A program made the translations under genes and the position numbers. DNA of 64,000 nucleotides from Candidatus Gastranaerophilales bacterium (lineage in GTDB: Bacteria; Cyanobacteriota; Vampirovibrionia; Gastranaerophilales; Gastranaerophilaceae), in contig CALUYD010000002.1 in NCBI GenBank assembly GCA_944324915.1, positions 124,001 to 188,000 on the forward strand, in the 5' to 3' direction. The notes below the pieces were generated by a model. It had not been told where the DNA came from. It searched no databases and saw nothing but the letters and a program-made list of their open reading frames with translations. Shown in pieces: positions 51,338-59,245 of this stretch; position 1 is the first letter of the stretch, and the number at the start of each line of letters is the position of its first letter.

Positions 51338-52285
51338 ATGTTATATGATACGCATTATAAAGAAGCTAAAAAAGTAACTTTTAAAAAATATGATTTAAAT
51401 ATATCAGGGCTTTTGTTTTTGCCTTCCGGTTTTGATGAAAATAAAAAATATCCCGCAATCGTTATAACGCACCCTGGTGGCGGTGTTAAAGAACAATGTT
51501 CTTCTTTATATGGCTGGAATTTAGCTCAAAATGGTTTTATTGCTTTAGCTTTTGATGCTTCCTATCAAGGTGAAAGTGATGGAATTCCAAGATGTCTTGA
51601 AGATCCGACCTCACGAGTTGAAGATATACGCTCAGCAGTTGATTATTTAACAACGCTTGATTTTGTTGATGAAGATAAAATCGGAGCAATGGGAGTGTGT
51701 GCCGGTGGCGGATATACTATGAATGCCATTCAAACTGATTTAAGAATAAAAGCAGCAGCAGGAATCAGCACTTGGGATGTTGGAGATAGTGCTAAAAATG
51801 GTTTCCCCGGTGTGAATGAAGAAAATTTCTTGCAAAATTTATTAACTGAAGTTGCAAAAGCGCGAACTGCACAAGCAAAAGGAGAAGAACCTAAATATTG
51901 GAAATATGTTCCTGAAACAGAAGAAGAAATTAAAAATGCCCCTTCTGTTATAGCAAAAGAAGCAAGCGAATATTATAGAACGCAGCGTTGCTTTTATCCT
52001 ACAACAACAAATAGGTATCTTGTTTCAAGCAATGATAAACTTGCGGCGTGGGATGCTTTTTGTCATATTGATACAGTTTCTCCAAGACCAATTTTGTTAA
52101 TTGTAGGAAGTAAGGCTGATACGTTATATTATAGCGAAGATTGTTACAAAAAAGCGCTTGAGCCTAAAGAAATTTTTACAATACAAAATGCAACTCATGT
52201 TGATTTATACGATAAACCTCAATTTGTTAATCAGGTTGTAGAAAAATTGGTTTCATATTTTAAAAAATATCTTTTAGGAGAGTAA
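51338..52285 (+). CDS. dienelactone-hydrolase-like alpha/beta hydrolase, cytoplasmic paralogue
   Basis: A 315-residue alpha/beta hydrolase with Cys as predicted nucleophile in GAMGVCAGGGYTMN (near residue 125), as in dienelactone hydrolases. The acid is probably Asp in LIVGSKADTLYY and the His is in NATHVDLYD. No signal peptide is present. The substrate is probably an ester or lactone. The following gene is a secreted paralogue; the pair arose by tandem duplication. Confidence 0.88.
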   Translation: MLYDTHYKEAKKVTFKKYDLNISGLLFLPSGFDENKKYPAIVITHPGGGVKEQCSSLYGWNLAQNGFIALAFDASYQGESDGIPRCLEDPTSRVEDIRSAVDYLTTLDFVDEDKIGAMGVCAGGGYTMNAIQTDLRIKAAAGISTWDVGDSAKNGFPGVNEENFLQNLLTEVAKARTAQAKGEEPKYWKYVPETEEEIKNAPSVIAKEASEYYRTQRCFYPTTTNRYLVSSNDKLAAWDAFCHIDTVSPRPILLIVGSKADTLYYSEDCYKKALEPKEIFTIQNATHVDLYDKPQFVNQVVEKLVSYFKKYLLGE

Positions 52286-52287
52286 AA

Positions 52288-53322
52288 ATGTTTAACAAGA
52301 TTTTGAAATTATTTTTTATTGGAGTATTTGTTATGGGTTTAGCTGATATTGCAGAAGCAAATGTAATAAAAAAATGGGATAAGGTTTTTGAAAAATCCGA
52401 TAATGTTATAGTAAAAAAAGTTAAATTTAATAATAGATTTGGAATAACTTTGGTTGGTGATTTATACATTCCAAAAGCAATGAAGCCAAATGAAAAATTA
52501 CCTGCTATTGCAATTTCTGGACCTTTTGGAGCAGTTAAAGAGCAAGCCTCCGGTCTTTATGCTCAAACACTAGCGCAACATGGTTTTATAACATTGGCAT
52601 TTGATCCAAGTTTTACAGGTGAAAGCAAGGGAGAACCCAGAAATGTTGCTAGTCCTGATATAAATACAGAGGATTTTTCTGCTGCTGTTGATTTTTTAAG
52701 TAATTATAAAAATGTAGATTCAGATAAAATTGGCATATTAGGAATTTGCGGTTTTGGCGGATTTGCCCTTAATGCTGCTGCTATTGATACAAGAATTAAA
52801 GCAACAGTAACATCAACAATGTATGATATGACTAGAGTTAGCGCTTACGGTTACAATGATTCTATGGATAAAAATGAAAGATTTGAATTAAAAAAACAGT
52901 TGAATAATCAAAGAACTATTGATTTTAAAGAAAAAAAATATGCAAAAGCAAGCGGTTTGCCTGAAAAATTAACAGGCAAAGAACCTCAATTTGTGGCGGA
53001 TTATTGGGGATATTATAAAACGCAAAGAGGCTTTCATTCTCGCTCTATAAATTCTAATGGAAATTGGAATTTAACTTCTTCATTATCATTGATTAATCAA
53101 CCTATATTGAATTATGCAGATGAAATTGATACTCCTGTTTTGATGATACATGGCAAAAATGCTCATAGCAGATATTTTTCAGAAGATGCTTATAAAAAAT
53201 TAAAAGGTGAAAATAAAGAACTTTTAATAATCGAAGATGCTAATCATGTAGATTTGTACGATAATTTGGAAAAAATTCCTTTTGATAAAATTGAAGCGTT
53301 TTTTAGTAAAAATTTAAAATAG
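52288..53322 (+). CDS. alpha/beta hydrolase, secreted paralogue
   Basis: A 344-residue paralogue of the preceding gene with an added signal peptide (ILKLFFIGVFVMGLADIAEA, cleavage after AEA). The nucleophile elbow is GILGICGFGGFALN with Cys; His is in DANHVDLYD. Where the first paralogue has GSKAD, this one has GKNAHSRY, so the usual acidic residue appears replaced by His. It may act in the periplasm with a shifted or absent catalytic acid. It starts 2 nt after its paralogue with AGGAG. Confidence 0.86.
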   Translation: MFNKILKLFFIGVFVMGLADIAEANVIKKWDKVFEKSDNVIVKKVKFNNRFGITLVGDLYIPKAMKPNEKLPAIAISGPFGAVKEQASGLYAQTLAQHGFITLAFDPSFTGESKGEPRNVASPDINTEDFSAAVDFLSNYKNVDSDKIGILGICGFGGFALNAAAIDTRIKATVTSTMYDMTRVSAYGYNDSMDKNERFELKKQLNNQRTIDFKEKKYAKASGLPEKLTGKEPQFVADYWGYYKTQRGFHSRSINSNGNWNLTSSLSLINQPILNYADEIDTPVLMIHGKNAHSRYFSEDAYKKLKGENKELLIIEDANHVDLYDNLEKIPFDKIEAFFSKNLK

Positions 53323-53338
53323 TTAAAAGGTAGCAAAA

Positions 53339-54199
53339 ATGAAAAAAAGGTCTAAAATTGTAATAAATTTATTAATTATAAATTTTTTATTTAATGCTTG
53401 TTTTGCTATACAAATTAATAAGATTGATAAAGGGATAAATATGAAAAAAATTGAACAAACCGCAGGAAGAGCTCAATTAGGAGATTTTGCACCTGATTTT
53501 GCTCATTATAATGATGATATTTTGTTTGGTGAAAATTGGAACAATCAAGATATTGATTTAAAAACAAGGAGTATTATTACCGTTGTTTCTTTAATTTCTA
53601 TGGGAATTGTAGACAATTCTTTGATTTATCATCTGCAAAATGCCAAAAATCACGGCGTTACAAAAAATGAAATAGCTTCAATAATTACGCATAACGCTTT
53701 TTACGCTGGCTGGCCAAAAGCCTGGGCTGCTTTTAATTTAGCAAAACAAGTATGGAATGAAGAATCATCTGAAATATCAAATAAAGAACAATATGAAAAA
53801 ACAATTATGTTTCCGATAGGAGAAGAAAATGTTGCTTATTCAAAATATTTTAAAGGAAAAAGCTATTTAGCGCCAATTTCTAGTGAACAAGTTAAAATTT
53901 ATAATGTGACTTTTGAGCCTAAATGTCGTAATAATTGGCATATTCATAAAGCCAAAACAGGCGGTGGTCAAATGCTTATTGGTGTAGGTGGAAAAGGAAT
54001 ATATCAAGAATGGGGAAAAGAGCCTGTTGAAATCACTGAAGGCACCGTAATTAATATTCCTGCAAATGTAAAACATTGGCACGGCGCTCAAAAAGATTCT
54101 TGGTTTTCTCATTTGGCTGTTGAAATAGATGGAACGCAAACTCAAAACGTTTGGCTTGAAGAAGTGAGCGATGATGAGTATACGAAATTGCATTTGTAA
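53339..54199 (+). CDS. carboxymuconolactone-decarboxylase-like/cupin fusion protein
   Basis: A 286-residue two-domain protein. An N-terminal hydrophobic signal (VINLLIINFLFNACFA) is followed by a CMD-like helical domain (LKTRSIITVVSLISMG, SIITHNAFYAGWPKAWAAFN) and a cupin (WHIHKAKTGGGQMLI, INIPANVKHWHGAQ). The CxxC redox pair of AhpD-type CMD proteins is absent. An internal ATG at 53441 has AAAGGG 7 nt upstream and would give a signal-less form, so two products are possible. It is last in the LysR-linked operon. Confidence 0.86.
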   Translation: MKKRSKIVINLLIINFLFNACFAIQINKIDKGINMKKIEQTAGRAQLGDFAPDFAHYNDDILFGENWNNQDIDLKTRSIITVVSLISMGIVDNSLIYHLQNAKNHGVTKNEIASIITHNAFYAGWPKAWAAFNLAKQVWNEESSEISNKEQYEKTIMFPIGEENVAYSKYFKGKSYLAPISSEQVKIYNVTFEPKCRNNWHIHKAKTGGGQMLIGVGGKGIYQEWGKEPVEITEGTVINIPANVKHWHGAQKDSWFSHLAVEIDGTQTQNVWLEEVSDDEYTKLHL

Positions 54200-54230
54200 A
54201 ATTGTTATAATTTAAAGTTTTTATAATAAA

Positions 54231-54279
54231 AATGACTGTTCAAAGAGCTATTAACTTAGATTTTGAATAGTCATTTTCA
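54231..54279 (+). terminator. terminator of the LysR-linked operon
   Basis: AATGACTGTTCAAA pairs with TTTGAATAGTCATT (one G-U) over a ~16-nt loop, followed by a T-rich tail. Confidence 0.6.
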
Positions 54280-54315
54280 TTATTATATTTTATGTTTTAA
54301 AGTGATTTTTGTTAA

Positions 54316-54570
54316 TTATTTAATTTTACTTGCTGCATCTTTTATGCCTTGTACAAATGGTGAATTTGCAAAGGATTTAAACATACTTTTAGGCCAATTT
54401 AAGAAATGTTGTTGAGTTAGAACTACTTTTGCAGCGCTTTTTGATTTTGCTCCTAACATATAGCCTCTTGTATAATCATTTATTCCATCGACTATTTTTG
54501 CTGTTTTACGATTTTCAATACAGCTTTTAGCTGTTGATATTAATTGGGTAGGTTTTATATTCATTGCCAT
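54316..54570 (-). CDS. small basic protein, unknown
   Basis: An 84-residue Lys-rich soluble protein (MAMNIKPTQLISTAKSC ... FVQGIKDAASKIK), mostly helical by composition, without a recognisable motif. A -10 TATAAT and an AAAGAG site precede the ATG. A second ATG lies two codons downstream. Confidence 0.6.
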   Translation of the reverse strand: MAMNIKPTQLISTAKSCIENRKTAKIVDGINDYTRGYMLGAKSKSAAKVVLTQQHFLNWPKSMFKSFANSPFVQGIKDAASKIK

Positions 54571-54794
54571 TTCTCTTTATTTGTAACTATTATAAAGAAA
54601 ATAACTTTAAATAATTGCTAATTTTTGGTTTTTTGTTATTTTTTATTAATTTGAAAGTAAAATATTTTTTAGGTTCTTTAATAGAACATAACTTGAGAGA
54701 AAGAATTTATTTATCAAAATTAATTCGATTAGTGGAAATGTTAATTTTTGGGCAAAATTAAGCCAAGATACAAAAAGAATTCTCGATTGGCAAT
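54571..54794. other. intergenic region without a gene
   Basis: AT-rich; it contains the promoter of the preceding minus-strand gene and a small GTTCTTTAATAGAAC hairpin near 54672. No open frame or RNA is recognised. Confidence 0.4.
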
Positions 54795-54824
54795 AAAAAA
54801 AGGCTTATTTCTAAGCCTTTTTTT
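54795..54824 (-). terminator. Rho-independent terminator of the tRNA
   Basis: A GGCTTA-GAAA-TAAGCC stem (minus strand) between A and T runs, starting 3 nt after the tRNA 3' end. Confidence 0.85.
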
Positions 54825-54826
54825 AT

Positions 54827-54900
54827 TAGCAAGGGAGAGACTCGAACTCTCGACCTCACGGGTATGAGCCGTACGCTCTAGCCAGCTGAGCTACCTTGCC
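54827..54900 (-). tRNA. tRNA with CAU anticodon (elongator Met, possibly Ile2)
   Basis: A 74-nt cloverleaf on the minus strand: acceptor GGCAAGG with CCTTGCT (terminal G-U), D arm GCTC...GAGC, anticodon loop CTCATAC (CAU), T arm GAGAG-TTCGAGT-CTCTC. It lacks the three G-C pairs in the anticodon stem expected of the initiator, so elongator Met or lysidine-modified Ile. CCA is not encoded. Confidence 0.93.
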
Positions 54901-54966
54901 ATATCGATAACTGCTGTGAATAAATCATCTCATAAAAAATTTTAAATTTCAAGTATTTATTAAACA

Positions 54967-54998
54967 TTTAAAAGCTCCGATAACTCGGAGCTTTTAAA
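54967..54998 (-). terminator. Rho-independent terminator
   Basis: AAAGCTCCGA-N4-TCGGAGCTTT stem with A/T flanks, directly after the stop codon of the metal-ligand-rich protein. Confidence 0.85.
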
Positions 54999-55325
54999 TT
55001 AATCATCTGCTTCAGGAAGTTTGTTTTCCATCGGACCATTAGGCATTTTACCTTCTTTAAAATGTTTTTTCATCATTTTTTTGTGACATGGACAATCGCA
55101 ATTATGTTTTTTAAAGTGGTGTCCACCCATCATATGATGATAATATCCTTTGTGCATCATAGGCATCATTGGTATCATAGGCGGTTTGTGTAGTGCTGCA
55201 AATAGACTTATTGCGCAAAAACCACCAACAAAAGTACCAAGTGCAACAGTTAAGAATTTTTTAAAACATTTACTTTTGCAAAAGCATTGTTGTTCTTCTT
55301 GTGTTATTTTAGTTTCCTCTGACAT
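54999..55325 (-). CDS. small membrane protein with Met/His/Cys-rich tail
   Basis: A 108-residue protein: a polar Cys-containing N-terminus (QQCFCKSKCFKK), one transmembrane helix (FLTVALGTFVGGFCAISLFAA), then a tail dense in potential metal ligands (PMIPMMPMMHKGYYHHMMGG, HHFKKHNCDCPCHKKMMKKH). Binding or sensing of copper or another soft metal is inferred. The frame extends to 55355, but ATG 55325 has AAAGGAG and is preferred. No metal transporter is adjacent. Confidence 0.8.
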   Translation of the reverse strand: MSEETKITQEEQQCFCKSKCFKKFLTVALGTFVGGFCAISLFAALHKPPMIPMMPMMHKGYYHHMMGGHHFKKHNCDCPCHKKMMKKHFKEGKMPNGPMENKLPEADD

Positions 55326-55429
55326 AAAATTCTCCTTTATCAATCGTGTACACAAATTAAAACGAAATAAATTTTCTAAAGTTCATTTTTTATATTACAA
55401 CTTTTAAAATTAAAATTTTATTATCCTAT

Positions 55430-56917
55430 TTAGCTATTTATTAAATCTTCTAAATCTTCAAATTTATTTAAAATGCGCTTTGCGCCGGCATGTTTAAAAT
55501 TATTAACCATTTTATTATAATCACTATTAGCTGGAATTATTGCTATGGTTTCAATATTTGCCATATTTCCCGTAATTACATCATTAAAACTCGAGCATAT
55601 GTATTTAATATCTTTATGGGGGCAATTTTCAATTATTTTAATTGCTTCTTTTGGATTTGGTTTAAAACTTTTATCTGATGAATTTTGAGGAGTGATATAA
55701 CGATAGAAAAACTTATCAATATCAAAGTCTACAAGTATATTTTTAATATCTTCTTTGCTTTTTTCGCTAAAAATTACAAAGTCATATTTTTTAGATAGGT
55801 TTTCTAATGTTCTTTTAAAAGATATGTTTTCATTTTTATTATTGGTTAATATTTCATCTATTCCAAAAATTAAAATATCTTTTTTATTGAATAATTCTGC
55901 CATATATTTAACTCCCCCAACAGTTGGGATTGTTATTCTAAGATAAGATTTTATTGGGGAGTTTTTGGGGAAGTTTTTTGTAATTACTCCATATTTTTTT
56001 AATTTTTCAAAGTAAAAATCGCTATAATTTTCAAAATCGCAAAGAATGAAATTCGCTTCACTTAAATAAGGTTTAAACCCTTTTTCGCTAAGCATTTGTA
56101 TTAATAATTCTTTTGCTTTGTGGTTCAATTCTTTTATTTCATCTATTCTTTTTGTGTCGTTTAAAATACTTAATGCACAATGAAGTGCAATAATATTGAC
56201 GCTATAAGGAATAATAACTTTTTTTAAATTTTCTATTATGGAGCTATTGGCGATTACAACACCAAATCTTATTCCTGCTATTGCATAATCACAAGAACAT
56301 GATTTTACTATAACAACATTTTCATATTTTTTTGTTAATTCAATGTAATCTTCAAAAGTTGCGCAATATGAGAAATTAATATAGCTGCAATCGATTACAA
56401 AAAGAATATCTTTATATTTATTTAAAAAATTTTCTATTGCTGATGCTTTTGTAAGTTCTCCTGTTATATCGTTTGGAGTTGAAATGAAAATAATTTTTGT
56501 ATTTTGAGAAATATTTTTCTCTAAAATTTCTTTATTGAAATTACAACTTATATATTTAATTTGTGCATTATTTATTTTTGTGTAATTTTCAAGCGTAGAG
56601 AAAAATAATCCGGATGATAAAATTTCTTCATTTTTTTCTAAATAACTTGTTATTATTGCGCTATGTGCTTCATTAGCGCCATTTGTAAAAATAATATTAT
56701 TTTTATCGATATTATATTTTTCGCAAAATTTATTTTTTAATTTTTCGTATGTTGGATATAGTGATATCTCTTGAGCTGAAATGTTTCTAATTGTGCTTAA
56801 TATATTATTGGCACATCCATAAATATTTTCGTTTAAATCAAGTTTTAGTCGCCAACTTTGATTGTTTTCAGTATTATTTGGGGAAATATTTTCAAGAGCT
56901 TTTTTAGGTTTAATCAT
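55430..56917 (-). CDS. HisC-like aminotransferase fused to HAD-like domain, both active sites altered
   Basis: A 495-residue fusion. Residues ~1-345 match class I/II aminotransferases nearest histidinol-phosphate aminotransferase (LDLNENIYG, FTNGANEAH, ISTPNDITGE, VIDCSYINF, AGIRFG). In the PLP motif SCSCDYAIAGIRFG, Cys209 (56291-56293) replaces the Schiff-base lysine of SxSK. Residues ~346-495 resemble HAD phosphatases, but motif I reads IFGIDEILT with Gly352 (55862-55864) replacing the nucleophilic Asp; Asp354 remains. The frame is intact and conserved in style, so it is not a simple pseudogene. The ATG follows TATAAT by 7 nt without a Shine-Dalgarno. A regulatory or binding role is inferred. 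Confidence 0.82.
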   Translation of the reverse strand: MIKPKKALENISPNNTENNQSWRLKLDLNENIYGCANNILSTIRNISAQEISLYPTYEKLKNKFCEKYNIDKNNIIFTNGANEAHSAIITSYLEKNEEILSSGLFFSTLENYTKINNAQIKYISCNFNKEILEKNISQNTKIIFISTPNDITGELTKASAIENFLNKYKDILFVIDCSYINFSYCATFEDYIELTKKYENVVIVKSCSCDYAIAGIRFGVVIANSSIIENLKKVIIPYSVNIIALHCALSILNDTKRIDEIKELNHKAKELLIQMLSEKGFKPYLSEANFILCDFENYSDFYFEKLKKYGVITKNFPKNSPIKSYLRITIPTVGGVKYMAELFNKKDILIFGIDEILTNNKNENISFKRTLENLSKKYDFVIFSEKSKEDIKNILVDFDIDKFFYRYITPQNSSDKSFKPNPKEAIKIIENCPHKDIKYICSSFNDVITGNMANIETIAIIPANSDYNKMVNNFKHAGAKRILNKFEDLEDLINS

Positions 56918-56924
56918 AGCAAAA

Positions 56925-56930
56925 ATTATA
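56925..56930 (-). promoter_or_regulatory. -10 TATAAT, leaderless
   Basis: It ends 7 nt (TTTTGCT) before the ATG of the aminotransferase-HAD fusion; no Shine-Dalgarno is present. Confidence 0.5.
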
Positions 56931-56953
56931 CTATAATTTTGCTAAGAAATAAA

Positions 56954-57754
56954 TCAGCGCCTTGCATATTGGTATTTTTCTTTTACTTCAATTCTTAAGT
57001 TAGCGAGTTCTATATCGTCATAATCGACATAACTTGTTTGAAATAAATTTCTTCCTGTTTTTATAACGAGCTCGTTTGTGTCTTTTAAAATGCTTTTTGG
57101 AATAACAATTTCAATGTTATCGCCGTTTAATTCAAGATTAGCAATTTTATGACCATTAACAAAAACTTCACTTGGGGATGAATATACTTTTGCAATTCTA
57201 TTTTGACCGTTTTGTTTTGCTTTTTTAGTATCAAGCCCTATTATTGTACCAATTTTTACAATTACTTCTTCTTTGTTTGTATATTGGGGTCTTTTAAATG
57301 TTTTAGATAAAAAATGTCCGTTTGCGTTTGAGCGAAATTCGTATGAGTTTGCTGAATTATCGCTATACATATTATCTCCCAAATGAATTACTCCTTGAGA
57401 AATCTGCATATCAAAAGGACTTGCTTGCTCAATCCCAAGTTTTAGGGGCGAGTTAAATACACTATTGTCAACCGTAAGAGAAAATATCTTATATCCGTCT
57501 TTTTCAACAAACATAATGGCTTTATCGCTTATATCGGCATTTAATTTAAAGTTGCCATTATTATCTGAAAATGTTGTATAGTTTATTTCCGGTATTGAAA
57601 TTTTAACACCCGACAGAGGCTCGTTCGTTTTTGAATCTATGATTTTATTGCCGTAATTTAAGTCGTTGTGGTCAATTTTTCCTGATATTACGTCTGCATA
57701 AGATATGCTTGATAAAAATATTATATAAATTAAAACAGATATTATTTTTTTCAT
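56954..57754 (-). CDS. secreted protein with carboxypeptidase-regulatory-like domain
   Basis: A 266-residue protein with a signal peptide (ISVLIYIIFLSSISYA). Residues ~30-100 form a CarboxypepD_reg-like beta-sandwich (IIDSKTNEPLSGVKISIPE, FSDNNGNFKLN, VEKDGYKIFSL). The C-terminal ~150 residues are beta-rich (VKIGTIIGLDTKKA, VFVNGHKIANLELNGDNIEI) and may be a carbohydrate- or surface-binding domain. GAGG is the ribosome-binding site. Function is unknown. Confidence 0.75.
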   Translation of the reverse strand: MKKIISVLIYIIFLSSISYADVISGKIDHNDLNYGNKIIDSKTNEPLSGVKISIPEINYTTFSDNNGNFKLNADISDKAIMFVEKDGYKIFSLTVDNSVFNSPLKLGIEQASPFDMQISQGVIHLGDNMYSDNSANSYEFRSNANGHFLSKTFKRPQYTNKEEVIVKIGTIIGLDTKKAKQNGQNRIAKVYSSPSEVFVNGHKIANLELNGDNIEIVIPKSILKDTNELVIKTGRNLFQTSYVDYDDIELANLRIEVKEKYQYARR

Positions 57755-57844
57755 TTTAACCTCGCTATCTATAAGATTTAAATGATTTTAGAGGTTAAAA
57801 CAATGTATTAAACTTTAATGTTATGTAGTAAAAAAGTGTAATAA

Positions 57845-57874
57845 AAAACCGCCATAAACAATAATGGCGGTTTT
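57845..57874 (-). terminator. Rho-independent terminator of the LysM gene
   Basis: AAAACCGCCAT / ATGGCGGTTTT stem with an 8-nt loop and flanking A and T runs. Confidence 0.88.
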
Positions 57875-57893
57875 AAATGCATTTAACAATTAT

Positions 57894-58466
57894 CTATCTC
57901 TCTTGAGAAACAGGTACAATAATTTCTTGACCTATTCTTATTGCTGCAGGATTTGTAATGTTGTTAATTCTTTGCATTTCTAGGATTTTAGCTTCATCAT
58001 ATTTGCCATAAAATCTGTATGCAATGCCGTTTAGTGTGTCGCCTTTTTTAACAATGTATTTTTCATTTGTTACAACAGGTTCACTTGGAGCGTCAACAAC
58101 ATTTTCAGTTCCTATAACTGCAACATTTGAAGATGTTTCAATTTCATTAGACACTTTTGGGTGCATAGAAAAAATTGAAACAATTAATGTAATTAGACAC
58201 ATAAACAATACGCCGGCTACAAAGCCAATGGTTAAATATGTAGCAGGAGATTTTTGTTTAGTTGTTTTTGCAACATTGTGTACTTTTTGAATACCTTTTT
58301 GAACATTTCCCCATAAAATATCCAATTCTTGAGCTTTTGCAGCTCTGTAATATTGGTTTAGTTGGGATTTTGTGCTTTGTTTTTTTAAGTCTGTTTGAGA
58401 AATGTTTGCTAAAACTCCCATTTTCTCACGTGTAAGACCTGATCTGTGTAGTGTTGAACCTTTCAT
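57894..58466 (-). CDS. membrane-anchored LysM protein
   Basis: A 190-residue protein: a cytoplasmic basic N-terminus of ~75 residues (MKGSTLHRSGLTREKMG...), one transmembrane helix (LTIGFVAGVLFMCLITLIVS, ~78-98), a short linker, and a C-terminal LysM domain (YIVKKGDTLNGIAYRFYG ... IRIGQEIIVPV), which binds peptidoglycan. No hydrolase domain is present, so a wall tether or division/envelope scaffold is likely. AAAGGTGAC precedes the ATG. Confidence 0.9.
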   Translation of the reverse strand: MKGSTLHRSGLTREKMGVLANISQTDLKKQSTKSQLNQYYRAAKAQELDILWGNVQKGIQKVHNVAKTTKQKSPATYLTIGFVAGVLFMCLITLIVSIFSMHPKVSNEIETSSNVAVIGTENVVDAPSEPVVTNEKYIVKKGDTLNGIAYRFYGKYDEAKILEMQRINNITNPAAIRIGQEIIVPVSQER

Positions 58467-58552
58467 TTGTCACCTTTTATAAATAGTCCTTTAGACATGT
58501 TATAAAGAGGTTTATCTAAAGTCAAGTTAGAGCAGGTTTGTGTAAAGTTTTG

Positions 58553-59116
58553 TTAATTATTTTTAATGGTTGCTGAATTTGCGCAATCAAACATTGCATC
58601 CAGCAGTTTTTTGTTTTTTTCTATGTTAAATCCGCCCTCTTTCAAATATTCAATCATTCTTGATTTCCATAGATTAAATAGCTCCTCATTTGTCATATTA
58701 AGGGCATCAGCTACTTTTTTAAGCTCGCAAAAGTCTATTTGTATTGGTTTTGCGCCTCTTAGAATATCTACAAGTTCAAGTCTTTTTTTTCTTTCAAAAA
58801 GTTTTAAAAAATCAAGAGTTGAATAGCCGTTAAATTTAATCAAATCTTTCAAGAGTAAAAGATTTTCACTAAAAGTTATATTTTCTGAGGGTATTTGATA
58901 TTCCATAAAATCTTCAGGATTTATATCCATTACTGTTGCAATGCGCTCAAGAGTTATAGAGCGTGTAGAAAATGGTATATTTTCATCAATAAGATTGTAA
59001 ACATAAGATAGTGTAACGCCTATCATTTGCGCAAATTCTTTTTTATGAAGATTATTTTTTTCTAAAAAATCCGCTACCATCTTCGAACTTTTTATATTAG
59101 TATCTTGCATTTTCAT
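58553..59116 (-). CDS. two-domain XRE-type regulator
   Basis: A 187-residue protein with two helix-turn-helix-like regions: a clear Cro/C1 fold at ~12-65 (VADFLEKNNLHKKEFAQMIGVTLSYVYNLID split, ITLERIATVMDI) and a second, weaker one at ~90-150 (ELVDILRGAKPIQIDFCEL, LKKVADALNMTNEELF). A DNA-binding regulator of unknown target. The ATG lies 8 nt after TAAAAT; an alternative ATG is two codons downstream. Confidence 0.75.
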   Translation of the reverse strand: MKMQDTNIKSSKMVADFLEKNNLHKKEFAQMIGVTLSYVYNLIDENIPFSTRSITLERIATVMDINPEDFMEYQIPSENITFSENLLLLKDLIKFNGYSTLDFLKLFERKKRLELVDILRGAKPIQIDFCELKKVADALNMTNEELFNLWKSRMIEYLKEGGFNIEKNKKLLDAMFDCANSATIKNN

Positions 59117-59124
59117 TTATATTG

Positions 59125-59130
59125 ATTTTA
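59125..59130 (-). promoter_or_regulatory. -10 TAAAAT, near-leaderless
   Basis: TAAAAT ends 8 nt (CAATATAA) before the ATG at 59116. Confidence 0.4.
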
Positions 59131-59245
59131 CTCCGTCTTGTATGCTATTTTACAAATAACCTCTTTTGTTTATTTTTTAATTACCAACAAAGATAAATAA
59201 CAAAGTGTAATTCAAATCAACTTTAAAAGATGAAAGAAAATTAAA

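Noticed and set aside
53867-54193. 108-residue minus-strand frame inside the CMD-cupin gene
   Set aside because: It is antisense to a clear cupin domain and has no initiation signals.
55430-56917. Simple pseudogene of hisC
   Set aside because: No stop codons or frameshifts, a second domain in frame and a promoter at the start; substitutions are confined to catalytic positions.
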